DNA from: JABMNT01 sp048262655
GTDB lineage: Bacteria > Pseudomonadota > Alphaproteobacteria > Rhodospirillales > Casp-alpha2
Reading direction: 5' to 3'
Length of the DNA: 64,000 nucleotides
Assembly: GCA_048262655.1 (NCBI GenBank)
Contig: JBLXEY010000001.1
Location: 897,455-961,454 of the forward strand
In this document: positions 32,682 through 41,983 of the stretch, piece by piece
Layout of the letters: each line of letters starts with the position of its first letter
Numbering within the stretch: the first letter of the stretch is position 1
Made by a program: the position numbers and the translations under genes
The notes under the pieces: generated by a model
Database searches by the model: none
The model's input: the letters and a program-made list of their open reading frames with translations, nothing else
What the model was told of the DNA's origin: nothing

Positions 32682-33878
32682 ATGAACATTCATGAGTATC
32701 AAGGCAAGCAACTGCTGGCGAAATACGGGGTCCCTGTTCCGCGGGGCCATGTGGCATTTAATGTAGATGAGGCCGTTAACGCTGCCAAGGAACTGGGTGG
32801 CTCCGTGTTTGTGGTGAAATCACAAATTCATGCTGGTGGCCGCGGTGCAGGACGCTTTGCCGACAACCCGGACGGCAAAGGCGGTGTCCGGGTCGTGAAA
32901 TCCATTGATGAGGTTCGCGAGAATGCCGCCGAGATGCTCGGTCACGTGCTGGTGACCAAGCAGACCGGCGAAAAAGGCAAGGAAGTCAAACGTATTTACA
33001 TCGAAGAAGGGTGTGATATCGCGCGTGAACTTTATGTCGGCATGCTGCTGGACCGCGAGACGTCGCGTCTAACGATGATGGCGTCAACGGAAGGCGGCAT
33101 GGAAATTGAAGAAGTTGCGGAAGCAACACCTGAAAAAATCCTGAAAGTTGCCATTGATCCGGCAACCGGAATGCTGCCTTTCCATGCCCGTCAACTGGCG
33201 TTTGGCCTTGGCCTTGAAGGGAAACAGGTCGGTGCCGCCGTCAAATTCATGTTGGCCATGTATAAAGCCTTCACTGAACTCGATTGCTCCATTGTCGAGA
33301 TTAACCCTTTAGTCGTTACCGGGTCGGGTGATGTTATTGCTCTGGATGCGAAGATTAATTTTGATGACAACGCACTCTATCGCCACAAGGACGTGGAGGA
33401 AATGCGGGATGAAAGCGAAGAAGACCCGGCTGAGCTTGAAGCTGGCAAACATGAGCTGAACTACATCAAACTTGACGGCTCCATTGGCTGTATGGTGAAC
33501 GGCGCGGGTTTGGCCATGGGCACGATGGACATCATCAAGCTTTATGGCGGTGAGCCTGCAAACTTCCTTGATGTTGGGGGCGGAGCGACCAAAGAACGTG
33601 TAACAACGGCCTTTAAGATCATTTTGTCCGACTCCAACGTTAAAGGCATTCTGGTAAATATTTTTGGCGGAATTATGCGCTGCGATGTGATTGCCGAGGG
33701 CGTTGTTGCTGCGGCTAAAGAGGTGAGCCTGAACGTTCCCCTTGTTGTCCGTCTTGAAGGAACAAACGTTGATCAAGGCAAAGAGATTATGGCGAATTCA
33801 GGTCTGCCTATCATTTCCGGTGACAACCTCGCTGATGCTGCCGAAAAAATTGTAAAAGCCGTGAAGGAGGCCCAGTAA
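32682..33878 (+). CDS. sucC: Succinyl-CoA ligase beta subunit (ADP-forming)
   Basis: ATP-grasp subunit that binds nucleotide and CoA-linked succinate in the TCA cycle. The 398 residues start with MNIHEYQGKQLLAKYGVPVP and carry VVKSQIHAGGRGAG and the C-terminal LDVGGGATKERV region. A GAGG ribosome site precedes ATG. It is 38 bases after mdh and directly abuts sucD. Confidence 0.98.
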   Translation: MNIHEYQGKQLLAKYGVPVPRGHVAFNVDEAVNAAKELGGSVFVVKSQIHAGGRGAGRFADNPDGKGGVRVVKSIDEVRENAAEMLGHVLVTKQTGEKGKEVKRIYIEEGCDIARELYVGMLLDRETSRLTMMASTEGGMEIEEVAEATPEKILKVAIDPATGMLPFHARQLAFGLGLEGKQVGAAVKFMLAMYKAFTELDCSIVEINPLVVTGSGDVIALDAKINFDDNALYRHKDVEEMRDESEEDPAELEAGKHELNYIKLDGSIGCMVNGAGLAMGTMDIIKLYGGEPANFLDVGGGATKERVTTAFKIILSDSNVKGILVNIFGGIMRCDVIAEGVVAAAKEVSLNVPLVVRLEGTNVDQGKEIMANSGLPIISGDNLADAAEKIVKAVKEAQ

Positions 33879-34751
33879 ATGTCCGTCCTAGTTAATTCGA
33901 ACACACGGCTCATCTGTCAGGGTTTTACAGGAGCTCAGGGCACCTTCCATTCCGAGCAGGCAATCGCCTATGGTACCAACATGGTCGGTGGCGTAACACC
34001 CGGTAAAGGTGGCACCAAGCATCTGGACTTGCCCGTTTTTGATACGGTCAAAGATGCCGTTGCCAAAACAGAAGCAAACGCATCAGTCATTTATGTGCCG
34101 CCGCCATTTGCTGCGGATGCTATTTTGGAAGCCATCGACGCCGGTATCGAGCTCGCCATCTGTATTACAGAGGGTATCCCGGTCATGGACATGCTGAAAG
34201 TTAAGCGCGCTCTCGAGAATTCCGGAACGCGTTTAATTGGGCCCAACTGCCCTGGCGTGATTACGCCGGGCGAGTGCAAAATCGGAATTATGCCAGGCCA
34301 CATTCACAAGCCTGGCAAAGTTGGGATTGTCTCGCGTTCCGGCACATTGACCTATGAGGCGGTGGCGCAGACCACAGCAGCAGGTTTTGGTCAGTCAACC
34401 TGTATCGGTATTGGTGGGGATCCCGTCAACGGCACCAATTTTGTTGATTGTTTGACAATGTTTGTCGAGGACGACCAGACAGAAGCGATTGTTATGATTG
34501 GTGAGATTGGCGGTTCCGCTGAAGAAGACGGAGCAGCCTTCATCAAGGCTTCCGGCACCAAAAAGCCGGTTGTTGGATTTATCGCTGGCGTTACAGCACC
34601 TCCGGGCCGCCGTATGGGGCACGCTGGTGCAATTATCGCCGGCGGCAAAGGTGGCGCAGACGATAAAATCGCAGCGCTTCAAGAGGCTGGAATTCACGTT
34701 ACAGATTCTCCAGCCGGTATTGGTGAAACGATGGTAAAAGCCATCGGTTAA
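33879..34751 (+). CDS. sucD: Succinyl-CoA ligase alpha subunit
   Basis: CoA-binding and catalytic subunit. The 290-residue protein has the CoA motif QGFTGAQGTFHSEQAI (about 14-29), GPNCPGVITPGECKIG and the phosphorylated histidine His248 in RRMGHAGAII. ATG follows the sucC stop directly, with GGAGG inside the sucC end. Confidence 0.98.
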   Translation: MSVLVNSNTRLICQGFTGAQGTFHSEQAIAYGTNMVGGVTPGKGGTKHLDLPVFDTVKDAVAKTEANASVIYVPPPFAADAILEAIDAGIELAICITEGIPVMDMLKVKRALENSGTRLIGPNCPGVITPGECKIGIMPGHIHKPGKVGIVSRSGTLTYEAVAQTTAAGFGQSTCIGIGGDPVNGTNFVDCLTMFVEDDQTEAIVMIGEIGGSAEEDGAAFIKASGTKKPVVGFIAGVTAPPGRRMGHAGAIIAGGKGGADDKIAALQEAGIHVTDSPAGIGETMVKAIG

Positions 34752-34836
34752 CGTCATGGCCCGGATTCAAGAAGCAACTGCTCAGGGCCGCAACGCATAA
34801 GGGAAGACGCGCCGGCAACGGTGCGCCTATTTGAGG

Positions 34837-37800
34837 ATGACAGAACTCGATCCGACACAGTTCCTCTATTCAGGTAATCAGGTTTACGTGGCCGAACTCT
34901 ACGAACGGTATCTCGACGATCCCGGAAGCGTTGACATCAATTGGCAAGATTTCTTCTCGGAATTGGAAGACGACGCGAAAAACGTTAATTCTGAGATTCG
35001 CGGCGCGACGTGGGCGCCGTCGGATTCTGGAATTGTTGGTCAGGCTGACTTGGCTCCGCTTTCTGAACGGATGGCTTCAGAGCATCTTGCCCAAGGGGTA
35101 CTCCCGCAGCAAATGGCAAACGCCGGCATGTCCGGGACCAAGGTCCGCGAGGCAACGCTTGATTCCATTCGAGCCTTGATGCTGATCCGCGCCTATCGGG
35201 TTCGTGGTCACTTGCTGGCGGATCTGGATCCCTTGGGGATCGAAGTTCCGACCGAACATTCAGAACTCGACCCTGCCAGCTATGGATTTACCGAAAAAGA
35301 TATGGATCGTGAGATCTTTATCAATTACGTGCTGGGTTTGGAAACGGCAACGGTTCGCGAAATCATCAGCATTCTTCGCCAAACCTATTGCAGTTCCATC
35401 GGCGTCGAGTTTATGCATATTCAGGACCCGGATGAGAAATCCTGGATCCAGCAACGCATGGAACGTATTAACAACCAGTCGACGTTTACCGCCAATGGTA
35501 AAAAAGCCATCCTGAACAGACTGATCGAGACGGAAGGCTTTGAAAAGTATCTGGATCGTAAGTTCAGCGGCGTCAAACGGTTCGGTCTGGATGGTGGAGA
35601 AAGCCTCGTCCCGGCGATGGAGCAAATCTTCAAGCGTGGCGGACAGTTGGGTGTTGAAGAAATTGTACTTGGCATGGCCCACCGCGGGCGTCTGAACGTT
35701 CTTGCGAACGTCATGGGCAAACCGTTTCAGGCCATCTTCCATGAATTCCAGGGCGGACAGTCCCGTCCCGATGACATCATGGGATCTGGTGATGTAAAAT
35801 ATCATCTTGGCTCGTCGTCCGACCGGGTTTTCGATGGCAAGTCAGTGCATCTGTCATTAACCGCCAATCCATCCCACCTTGAAGTCGTGAACACCGTTTG
35901 CCTCGGTAAGGTCCGGGCAAAACAAGTGCAGAAAAACGATGTTGAGCGTGAAAAAGTCATGGCGCTTCTGTTGCACGGTGATGCTGCGTTTGCGGGACAA
36001 GGACTGGTCCCTGAAGCCTTGGATTTGTCGCATTTGCTGGGCTATCAGACCGGTGGCACCATCCATATCATTATCAACAACCAAATTGGTTTTACGACCA
36101 ATCCACGGCATTCGCGGTCGTCTGCCTACTGCTCTGACGTCGCAAAAACTGTGGCCGCGCCCATTTTGCACGTGAATGCAGATGATGTTGAAGCCGTTGT
36201 TCATTGCGCGCGGATTGCCATTGAATACCGTCAGAAATTCAAGCAAGACGTTGTCATTGATATGATTTGTTATCGCCGGCATGGCCATAACGAAGGCGAT
36301 GAGCCCATGTTCACGCAGCCAAATATGTACAAGAAAATCGCGACGCATCCAACTACACGCGATATCTATGCGCGTAAATTGATCCGCGAGAATGTTCTGA
36401 CCGAAGCAGAGATCGAAGACCAATTGGCTCAGTTCATAGCGCAATTGGATGCCGCCTATGAGGCTGCGGGCAGCTATAAGGCGAACAAAGCCGACTGGCT
36501 TGATGGAGCTTGGTCAGGAATAACCGTCGCATCCGGCAATGCACGCCGCGGCGATACGGGTGTGAACGTTGACCGCCTAAAAGAAATTGGGACCGCTTTA
36601 ACCCAAATTCCAGGCAATATTAACGTGCACTCAAAAATCACTCGTCAGCTCAAGGCGAAACAGGCAATGTTTGATACAGGCGAAGGCATTGACTGGGCGA
36701 CCGGTGAAGCATTGGCGTTTGGCTCGCTGCTGTTGGAAGGCCATGCGGTTCGTTTATCCGGTCAGGATTCTGAGCGCGGGACGTTCTCGCACCGACATTC
36801 CGTTTTGACAGATCAGGAAACCGAAGACAGATATATTCCGCTTAACAATCTGCGCTTTGGCCAAGCCCCCTACGAAGTGATTAACAGCCCGCTCTCGGAA
36901 GCTGGTGTTCTGGGATTTGAATATGGTTACAGCCTTGCAGAACCTCAGATGCTGGTCCTCTGGGAAGCGCAATTTGGCGATTTCTCCAACGGGGCACAGG
37001 TCGTCATTGATCAGTTCGTTTCATCGGGCGAGCACAAATGGTTGCGCATGTGCGGTTTGGTAATGTTGCTTCCACACGGATACGAGGGACAAGGCCCCGA
37101 ACACAGTTCTGCCCGTCTGGAGAGATATTTGCAATTGTGTGCGGAAGACAACATGCAAGTTTGCAATTGCACAACGCCTTCTAACTACTTTCATGTGTTG
37201 CGCCGTCAGTTAAAAAGAGATTTCCGTAAGCCGCTGGTAATTATGTCGCCAAAATCACTGTTGCGTCACAAACGGGCGGTCTCCAAACTGTCGGAAATGG
37301 CTGACGGGACAACCTTCCATCGTGTCCTATGGGATGATCGTGAAGGTTCACTGGTTGCAGACAGCAAAGTCAAACGCGTCGTTATCTGCACGGGCAAAGT
37401 TTATTATGATCTGCTCGAAGAAGCCGAAAAACGCAAAGCCAATGATGTTTATATCTTGAGAATGGAACAGCTATATCCGTTCCCGGAACAAGCCCTCATT
37501 CAGGAACTCAAACGGTTCAAGAATGCGGACGTGGTTTGGTGTCAGGAAGAACCCCGTAACATGGGAGCCTGGACGTTCTTGATCGAACGTTTGTCGTCAT
37601 TGGTAGCGGATCTTGGGCATAAGAATACAAGCCTTAAATACGCAGGCCGCCCGGAAGCGGCTGCACCTGCTACCGGTTTGATGTCGAAACACGTGGCCGA
37701 ACAGGCAAAGCTTGTTGATGAAGCTCTTAGCGTGAGCCCGGCAAGGCCTGCGCGCAAAACGGCTGCAGCGCCGAAAACTGCGGCACGCCGCAAACCGGCT

Positions 37801-37851
37801 GCCAAGAAGGCGCCCACAAAGAAACCTGCTGCAAGAAAAAGCACGAAATAG
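34837..37851 (+). CDS. sucA: 2-oxoglutarate dehydrogenase E1 component with basic tail
   Basis: Thiamine-diphosphate-dependent decarboxylase of the oxoglutarate dehydrogenase complex, about 1004 residues. It has the conserved N-terminal FLYSGNQVYVAELYERY segment, VLGMAHRGRLNVLANV, the ThDP motif in GDAAFAGQG, and the transketolase-like C-terminal half with HGYEGQGPEHSSARLERYLQ. After residue ~966 come about 38 residues rich in Lys, Ala, Arg and Pro, ending KKPAARKSTK, which the family normally lacks. The start is uncertain: ATG at 34837 has GAGG immediately adjacent with no spacer, and TTG at 34831 is an alternative; an in-frame stop at 34798 rules out a longer protein. Confidence 0.96.
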   Translation: MTELDPTQFLYSGNQVYVAELYERYLDDPGSVDINWQDFFSELEDDAKNVNSEIRGATWAPSDSGIVGQADLAPLSERMASEHLAQGVLPQQMANAGMSGTKVREATLDSIRALMLIRAYRVRGHLLADLDPLGIEVPTEHSELDPASYGFTEKDMDREIFINYVLGLETATVREIISILRQTYCSSIGVEFMHIQDPDEKSWIQQRMERINNQSTFTANGKKAILNRLIETEGFEKYLDRKFSGVKRFGLDGGESLVPAMEQIFKRGGQLGVEEIVLGMAHRGRLNVLANVMGKPFQAIFHEFQGGQSRPDDIMGSGDVKYHLGSSSDRVFDGKSVHLSLTANPSHLEVVNTVCLGKVRAKQVQKNDVEREKVMALLLHGDAAFAGQGLVPEALDLSHLLGYQTGGTIHIIINNQIGFTTNPRHSRSSAYCSDVAKTVAAPILHVNADDVEAVVHCARIAIEYRQKFKQDVVIDMICYRRHGHNEGDEPMFTQPNMYKKIATHPTTRDIYARKLIRENVLTEAEIEDQLAQFIAQLDAAYEAAGSYKANKADWLDGAWSGITVASGNARRGDTGVNVDRLKEIGTALTQIPGNINVHSKITRQLKAKQAMFDTGEGIDWATGEALAFGSLLLEGHAVRLSGQDSERGTFSHRHSVLTDQETEDRYIPLNNLRFGQAPYEVINSPLSEAGVLGFEYGYSLAEPQMLVLWEAQFGDFSNGAQVVIDQFVSSGEHKWLRMCGLVMLLPHGYEGQGPEHSSARLERYLQLCAEDNMQVCNCTTPSNYFHVLRRQLKRDFRKPLVIMSPKSLLRHKRAVSKLSEMADGTTFHRVLWDDREGSLVADSKVKRVVICTGKVYYDLLEEAEKRKANDVYILRMEQLYPFPEQALIQELKRFKNADVVWCQEEPRNMGAWTFLIERLSSLVADLGHKNTSLKYAGRPEAAAPATGLMSKHVAEQAKLVDEALSVSPARPARKTAAAPKTAARRKPAAKKAPTKKPAARKSTK

Positions 37852-37902
37852 TTATAGGTTCACTCAGAGTCCTAACTCATTTTGATTATTGAGGAAGCAA
37901 AA

Positions 37903-39213
37903 ATGTCAGTTGAAATCAAGGTTCCGGTATTAGGCGAGTCTGTTGCTGAAGCAACCGTCGCCAAATGGTTTAAACAACCCGGCGACGCTGTCGCGGTTGA
38001 TGAACCTCTTGTAGAACTTGAAACGGACAAAGTAACCGTTGAAGTAAATTCTCCCGTCGCCGGAGCCCTCGCCAGTATCCTTGTTCCAGAAGGAACTGAC
38101 GTCGAAGTTGATGCTTTGTTAGGGTTGATTGAAGAAGGTGCGGCAGGTACCGAAGCCGCTCCTGCTGCAGCGCCCGCTGCGGCTCCAGCACCGGCCCCTG
38201 CCCCCGCACCAGCGCCTGCTCCTACCCCAGCACCCGCGCCCGCTGCGGCTCCTGCTCCTGCTCCTGCACCGGCAGCGGCGCCCGCAGCAGCAGCCATGAA
38301 ACCGTTGTCTCCGGCGGTCCGTAAGCTGGTCGATGATAACAACCTGGATGCGAGTTTAATCGCCGCGACGGGCAAGGATGGCCGGATCACCAAAGGTGAT
38401 GTACTTGCCGCTATGGAAGCCGGCACCGCTATTCGTCGGGCCGCCCCTGCGCCGGTCTCAGCGACGTCTCTCGCAACGGCAACTCCTGCAGATTTACCGC
38501 CACGTCCGGAAGACCCGAGAGAAGAACGCGTGCGCATGAGCAAGTTGCGTAAGATTATTTCAGGACGCCTTAAGGAAGCCCAGAATACCGCGGCGATGTT
38601 GACGACCTGGAATGAGGTCGATATGGGCGCTGCCATGGATTTGCGCGTCGCTTACAAGGAAGCTTTCGAGAAAAAACACGGTGTCCGGCTGGGCTTCATG
38701 TCCTTTTTTGTTCGAGCCGCCTGCATTGCCTTGAAAGAGTGGCCCGCGCTTAACGCTGAAATTTATGGTGATGAGCAGATTTACAAGAACTTCTATAACA
38801 TCGGCGTTGCTGTCGGCACACCGCAGGGCCTTGTTGTTCCTGTCCTTAAAGATGCAGACCAGATGCGATTTGCCGAGATTGAAGGCAATATCGGTGACTT
38901 CGGTCGCCGGGCACGTGATGGCAAGCTGTCGATGGACGAGATGACCGGTGGCACGTTTACCATCACCAACGGCGGTGTTTTTGGATCATTGAATTCGATG
39001 CCAATTCTCAACGTGCCACAATCGGCTATTTTGGGTATGCACAAAATCCAAAAGCGCCCTGTTGCGATTGGAGATGAGGTTGTCGTCCGCCCGATGATGT
39101 ATCTCGCCATGTCCTATGATCACCGGATTGTTGATGGCCGTGAAGCCGTCTCCTTCCTGGTTCGGATTAAAGATCTGATCGAAGATCCGCAGCGCATTAT
39201 GTTGGACGTATAA
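37903..39213 (+). CDS. sucB: Dihydrolipoyllysine succinyltransferase (E2)
   Basis: Core of the oxoglutarate dehydrogenase complex. The 436 residues show one lipoyl domain with Lys43 in ELETDKVTVEV, an Ala/Pro linker (about 95-135), a peripheral-subunit-binding domain (about 137-175), a second linker and the catalytic acyltransferase domain with SYDHRIVDGREAV. The Ala/Pro linkers are usual for E2 and unlike the Lys-rich tails of Mdh and SucA. GAGG lies eight bases upstream of the ATG at 37903. Confidence 0.98.
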   Translation: MSVEIKVPVLGESVAEATVAKWFKQPGDAVAVDEPLVELETDKVTVEVNSPVAGALASILVPEGTDVEVDALLGLIEEGAAGTEAAPAAAPAAAPAPAPAPAPAPAPTPAPAPAAAPAPAPAPAAAPAAAAMKPLSPAVRKLVDDNNLDASLIAATGKDGRITKGDVLAAMEAGTAIRRAAPAPVSATSLATATPADLPPRPEDPREERVRMSKLRKIISGRLKEAQNTAAMLTTWNEVDMGAAMDLRVAYKEAFEKKHGVRLGFMSFFVRAACIALKEWPALNAEIYGDEQIYKNFYNIGVAVGTPQGLVVPVLKDADQMRFAEIEGNIGDFGRRARDGKLSMDEMTGGTFTITNGGVFGSLNSMPILNVPQSAILGMHKIQKRPVAIGDEVVVRPMMYLAMSYDHRIVDGREAVSFLVRIKDLIEDPQRIMLDV

Positions 39214-39238
39214 ACAAAGCAGTTCGTTAAAAGGAAAT

Positions 39239-40657
39239 ATGGCAATGAGCGACGTATATGATCTGATCGTCATCGGTGGTGGTCCAGGTGGTTATGTAGC
39301 CGCAATTCGGGCGGCTCAATTGGGCCTGAAAACGGCTGTTGTCGAATCCCGTGGTAAGCTGGGCGGCACCTGTCTGAATGTCGGCTGCATTCCTTCAAAA
39401 GCGCTGCTTCAATCATCGCATCATTTTGAAGTCGCCGAGAAAGAATTTGCCCATCACGGCATTCAGGCAACAGGCCTGAAGCTTGATCTAAAAGCAATGC
39501 TCGCCCGCAAAGACAAAGTCGTTGAAGATCTGACCGGTGGCATTGAGTTTTTGATGAAGAAAAACAAAATCGATTACATCGTCGGTTTTGGTGAAATCGT
39601 CTCGGCAAATGAAGTTTCCGTTAAGCCGCCGAAAAAAGGCGCTCGCAAACAGACATTAAAAACGGAAAACATCATGATCGCGACCGGGTCGGAAGTCACA
39701 CCGTTGCCCGGCATAACGATTGATGAAAAACTGATCGTCAGCTCAACGGGTGCGTTGTCATTGCCGAAAGTTCCCAAGTCGATCGCGGTTATAGGTGCCG
39801 GTGTTATCGGCCTGGAACTCGGCTCCGTATGGCGGCGCTTGGGCGCTGACGTCACGGTTATCGAGTTTCTTGATGTTGTGCTGCCGGGTATGGATGCGGA
39901 AGTCTCCAAGAACATGGGACGCATCTTGAAAAAGCAGGGCATGAACCTGAAGATGAAAACCAAGGTTACGGGTGCCAAAGCAACCAAGACCAATGTCACT
40001 TTAACGGTCGAGCCCCGCGATGGCGGAGCGGCTGAAAAGATCAAGGCAGATGTTGTCCTGGTCGCTATTGGTCGTCGCCCCTTCACAGATAAACTGGGCC
40101 TTGATAAAGTTGGTGTTACGGTTGATGAGCGCGGCTTTATTCCCGTTGACGAAGATTACCAAACCAACGTCGAAGGCATTTATGCCGTTGGTGATGTGAT
40201 CGGTGGGGCTATGCTGGCCCACAAGGCAGAAGAAGAAGGCTCTGCCTGCGCTGAAATCATCGCCGGGCAATCTGGACATGTAGACTATGGCACGATCCCG
40301 GGCATTGTTTATACCCACCCGGAAGTCGCCAGCGTCGGAAAAACCGAAGAGCAACTCAAAGAAGCCGGCGTCGAATATAATGTTGGCAAGTTTCCCTTTT
40401 CTGCAAACTCGCGCGCCCGAACAAATGCGGATGCGGACGGCTTTGTAAAAATTCTGGCCGACAAAAAAACCGATGCGATCCTTGGCTGCCATATCGTTGG
40501 TCCAGCCGCCGGTGATCTCATTCAGGAAATTGTCGTTGCCATGGAACTCAGCGCCAGCGCCGAAGATGTTGCACGCATTTGTCACGGTCATCCGGGTCTA
40601 CCCGAAGCCGTGAAAGAAGCGGCATTGGGAGCGGGAGGCCGCGCCCTTCATATCTAG
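39239..40657 (+). CDS. lpd: Dihydrolipoamide dehydrogenase (E3)
   Basis: Flavoprotein that reoxidises dihydrolipoamide. The 472-residue protein has GGGPGGYVAA (13-22) for FAD, the redox pair Cys45/Cys50 in GGTCLNVGC, GAGVIGLELG for NAD and the catalytic His-Glu in HGHPGLPEAVKEA. ATG at 39239 or 39245 are both possible. It is the last gene of the mdh-sucCDAB-lpd operon, and by position it is the partner of SucAB rather than of pyruvate dehydrogenase. Confidence 0.97.
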   Translation: MAMSDVYDLIVIGGGPGGYVAAIRAAQLGLKTAVVESRGKLGGTCLNVGCIPSKALLQSSHHFEVAEKEFAHHGIQATGLKLDLKAMLARKDKVVEDLTGGIEFLMKKNKIDYIVGFGEIVSANEVSVKPPKKGARKQTLKTENIMIATGSEVTPLPGITIDEKLIVSSTGALSLPKVPKSIAVIGAGVIGLELGSVWRRLGADVTVIEFLDVVLPGMDAEVSKNMGRILKKQGMNLKMKTKVTGAKATKTNVTLTVEPRDGGAAEKIKADVVLVAIGRRPFTDKLGLDKVGVTVDERGFIPVDEDYQTNVEGIYAVGDVIGGAMLAHKAEEEGSACAEIIAGQSGHVDYGTIPGIVYTHPEVASVGKTEEQLKEAGVEYNVGKFPFSANSRARTNADADGFVKILADKKTDAILGCHIVGPAAGDLIQEIVVAMELSASAEDVARICHGHPGLPEAVKEAALGAGGRALHI

Positions 40658-40698
40658 GGTGATGCCCCGGCCCATACGACATCCTGAGTGCGATCTGG

Positions 40699-41949
40699 AT
40701 GGTGGCCTCCATGTCTAGCCTGCCCCGGAAACAGCTGCTTGTTCTGTTTTGTTGTGCTGAAGTCGTTAGCATGCTTGGCTCGGTTACGTTCCCAGCCTTG
40801 CTGCCGACCTTTATTTCCTCTTGGGACCTAACAAATACAGATGCGGGTTGGTTAAACGGCATCTATTTTGGCGGATATCTGATTGCTGTTCCCTTGTTGG
40901 TCAGCATGACAGATCACATGTCGGCGCGAAAAATATATATCTATAGTTTGCTGCTCACGGCCGTCTCCAGTTTCGGCTTCGCCTTTGCGACGGATGGTTT
41001 TTGGTCGGCTATGGTCTTTCGCACACTGGCTGGTATTGGTTTGGCCGGCTCCTATATGCCGGGGCTAAAACTGTTAACAGATCATTTGGACACCCAGGAC
41101 CCGAATACTGATAACAGCCGAATTGTCGCTTTTTACACGTCGTCTTTCGGGATCGGCACCGCGCTCTCCTATTTTGTTTCCGGCGAGATCGCGACCCTTT
41201 GGAATTGGGAAACCGCGTTCCTGATCGCTGCCTTTGGCCCCTTAATTTCAATCGCGCTTATTCACTTTTTTCTTCGGGGAGATGACCCGCGCCCCCACAA
41301 AGCCCCAGAAACCCATCCACTCGACTTCAGGCCTGTGCTCAAATGTCGACCCGCAATGGCTTACGTACTTGCCTATACGGTTCATAACTTTGAACTGTTT
41401 GCCTATCGGTCGTGGATGGTCGCCTTCCTGGCCTACTCCGCATCGACGCAGCCAGGACAAAACCTTTTAATCGCAGCAACCGCGTGGGCCGCCATCGCAA
41501 ATTTATTTGCCTTGCCCGCCAGTATCCTGGGCAACGAATTATCGCGCCGCATTGGCAGGCATAAAGCAATTAACATTATCATGGGCACGTCAGCGGTCTT
41601 CGCCTGCTTTATCGGTTTCACCGCAGAATTGCCATTCATCGTTGTCGCCATTTTGCTCATTCTCTATGGCATGGTGATCGCGGGGGAGTCGTCTTCTGTG
41701 ACAGCCGGTGCCGTTGCCGCAGCGCCACCCGGCTATCGCGGAGCGACAATGGCTGTCCATTCATGTATTGGTTTTATGGGCTCCTTCGCCGGTCCGCTTG
41801 TTTTTGGCATGGCTCTCGATTTCAGTTCAGCCACCGGCGTCGGTGGCACGACCACGGCATCATGGGGCTGGGCGTTTGCGCTTAGCGGTCTGGTTGTCGG
41901 GCTTGGACCAGTCTTTATCTGGCTGTTGAGCCGCCAGCGCAGATCGTAA
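40699..41949 (+). CDS. Major facilitator superfamily transporter
   Basis: A 416-residue inner-membrane protein with about twelve hydrophobic helices in two six-helix halves, the MFS pattern, with a central charged loop near residue 195. Substrate unknown. Starts at 40699 or 40711, neither with a strong ribosome site. It follows lpd by 41 bases and may read through from the TCA operon. It converges with xerC. Confidence 0.82.
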   Translation: MVASMSSLPRKQLLVLFCCAEVVSMLGSVTFPALLPTFISSWDLTNTDAGWLNGIYFGGYLIAVPLLVSMTDHMSARKIYIYSLLLTAVSSFGFAFATDGFWSAMVFRTLAGIGLAGSYMPGLKLLTDHLDTQDPNTDNSRIVAFYTSSFGIGTALSYFVSGEIATLWNWETAFLIAAFGPLISIALIHFFLRGDDPRPHKAPETHPLDFRPVLKCRPAMAYVLAYTVHNFELFAYRSWMVAFLAYSASTQPGQNLLIAATAWAAIANLFALPASILGNELSRRIGRHKAINIIMGTSAVFACFIGFTAELPFIVVAILLILYGMVIAGESSSVTAGAVAAAPPGYRGATMAVHSCIGFMGSFAGPLVFGMALDFSSATGVGGTTTASWGWAFALSGLVVGLGPVFIWLLSRQRRS

Positions 41950-41983
41950 ACTGCAAAATCTTGAAATCTGACACCTGACAGAA

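Noticed and set aside
32094..32750. Long open frame antisense to the mdh tail
   Set aside because: It is a by-product of the GCN/AAR codon repetition on the other strand, low complexity and without a ribosome site.
38150..38300. Ala/Pro-rich stretch in sucB as an unusual feature
   Set aside because: Such linkers are normal between lipoyl and subunit-binding domains of E2 proteins.
37872..38636. Long antisense frame over sucB
   Set aside because: Ala/Gly-rich mirror of the sucB linker; no independent coding evidence.
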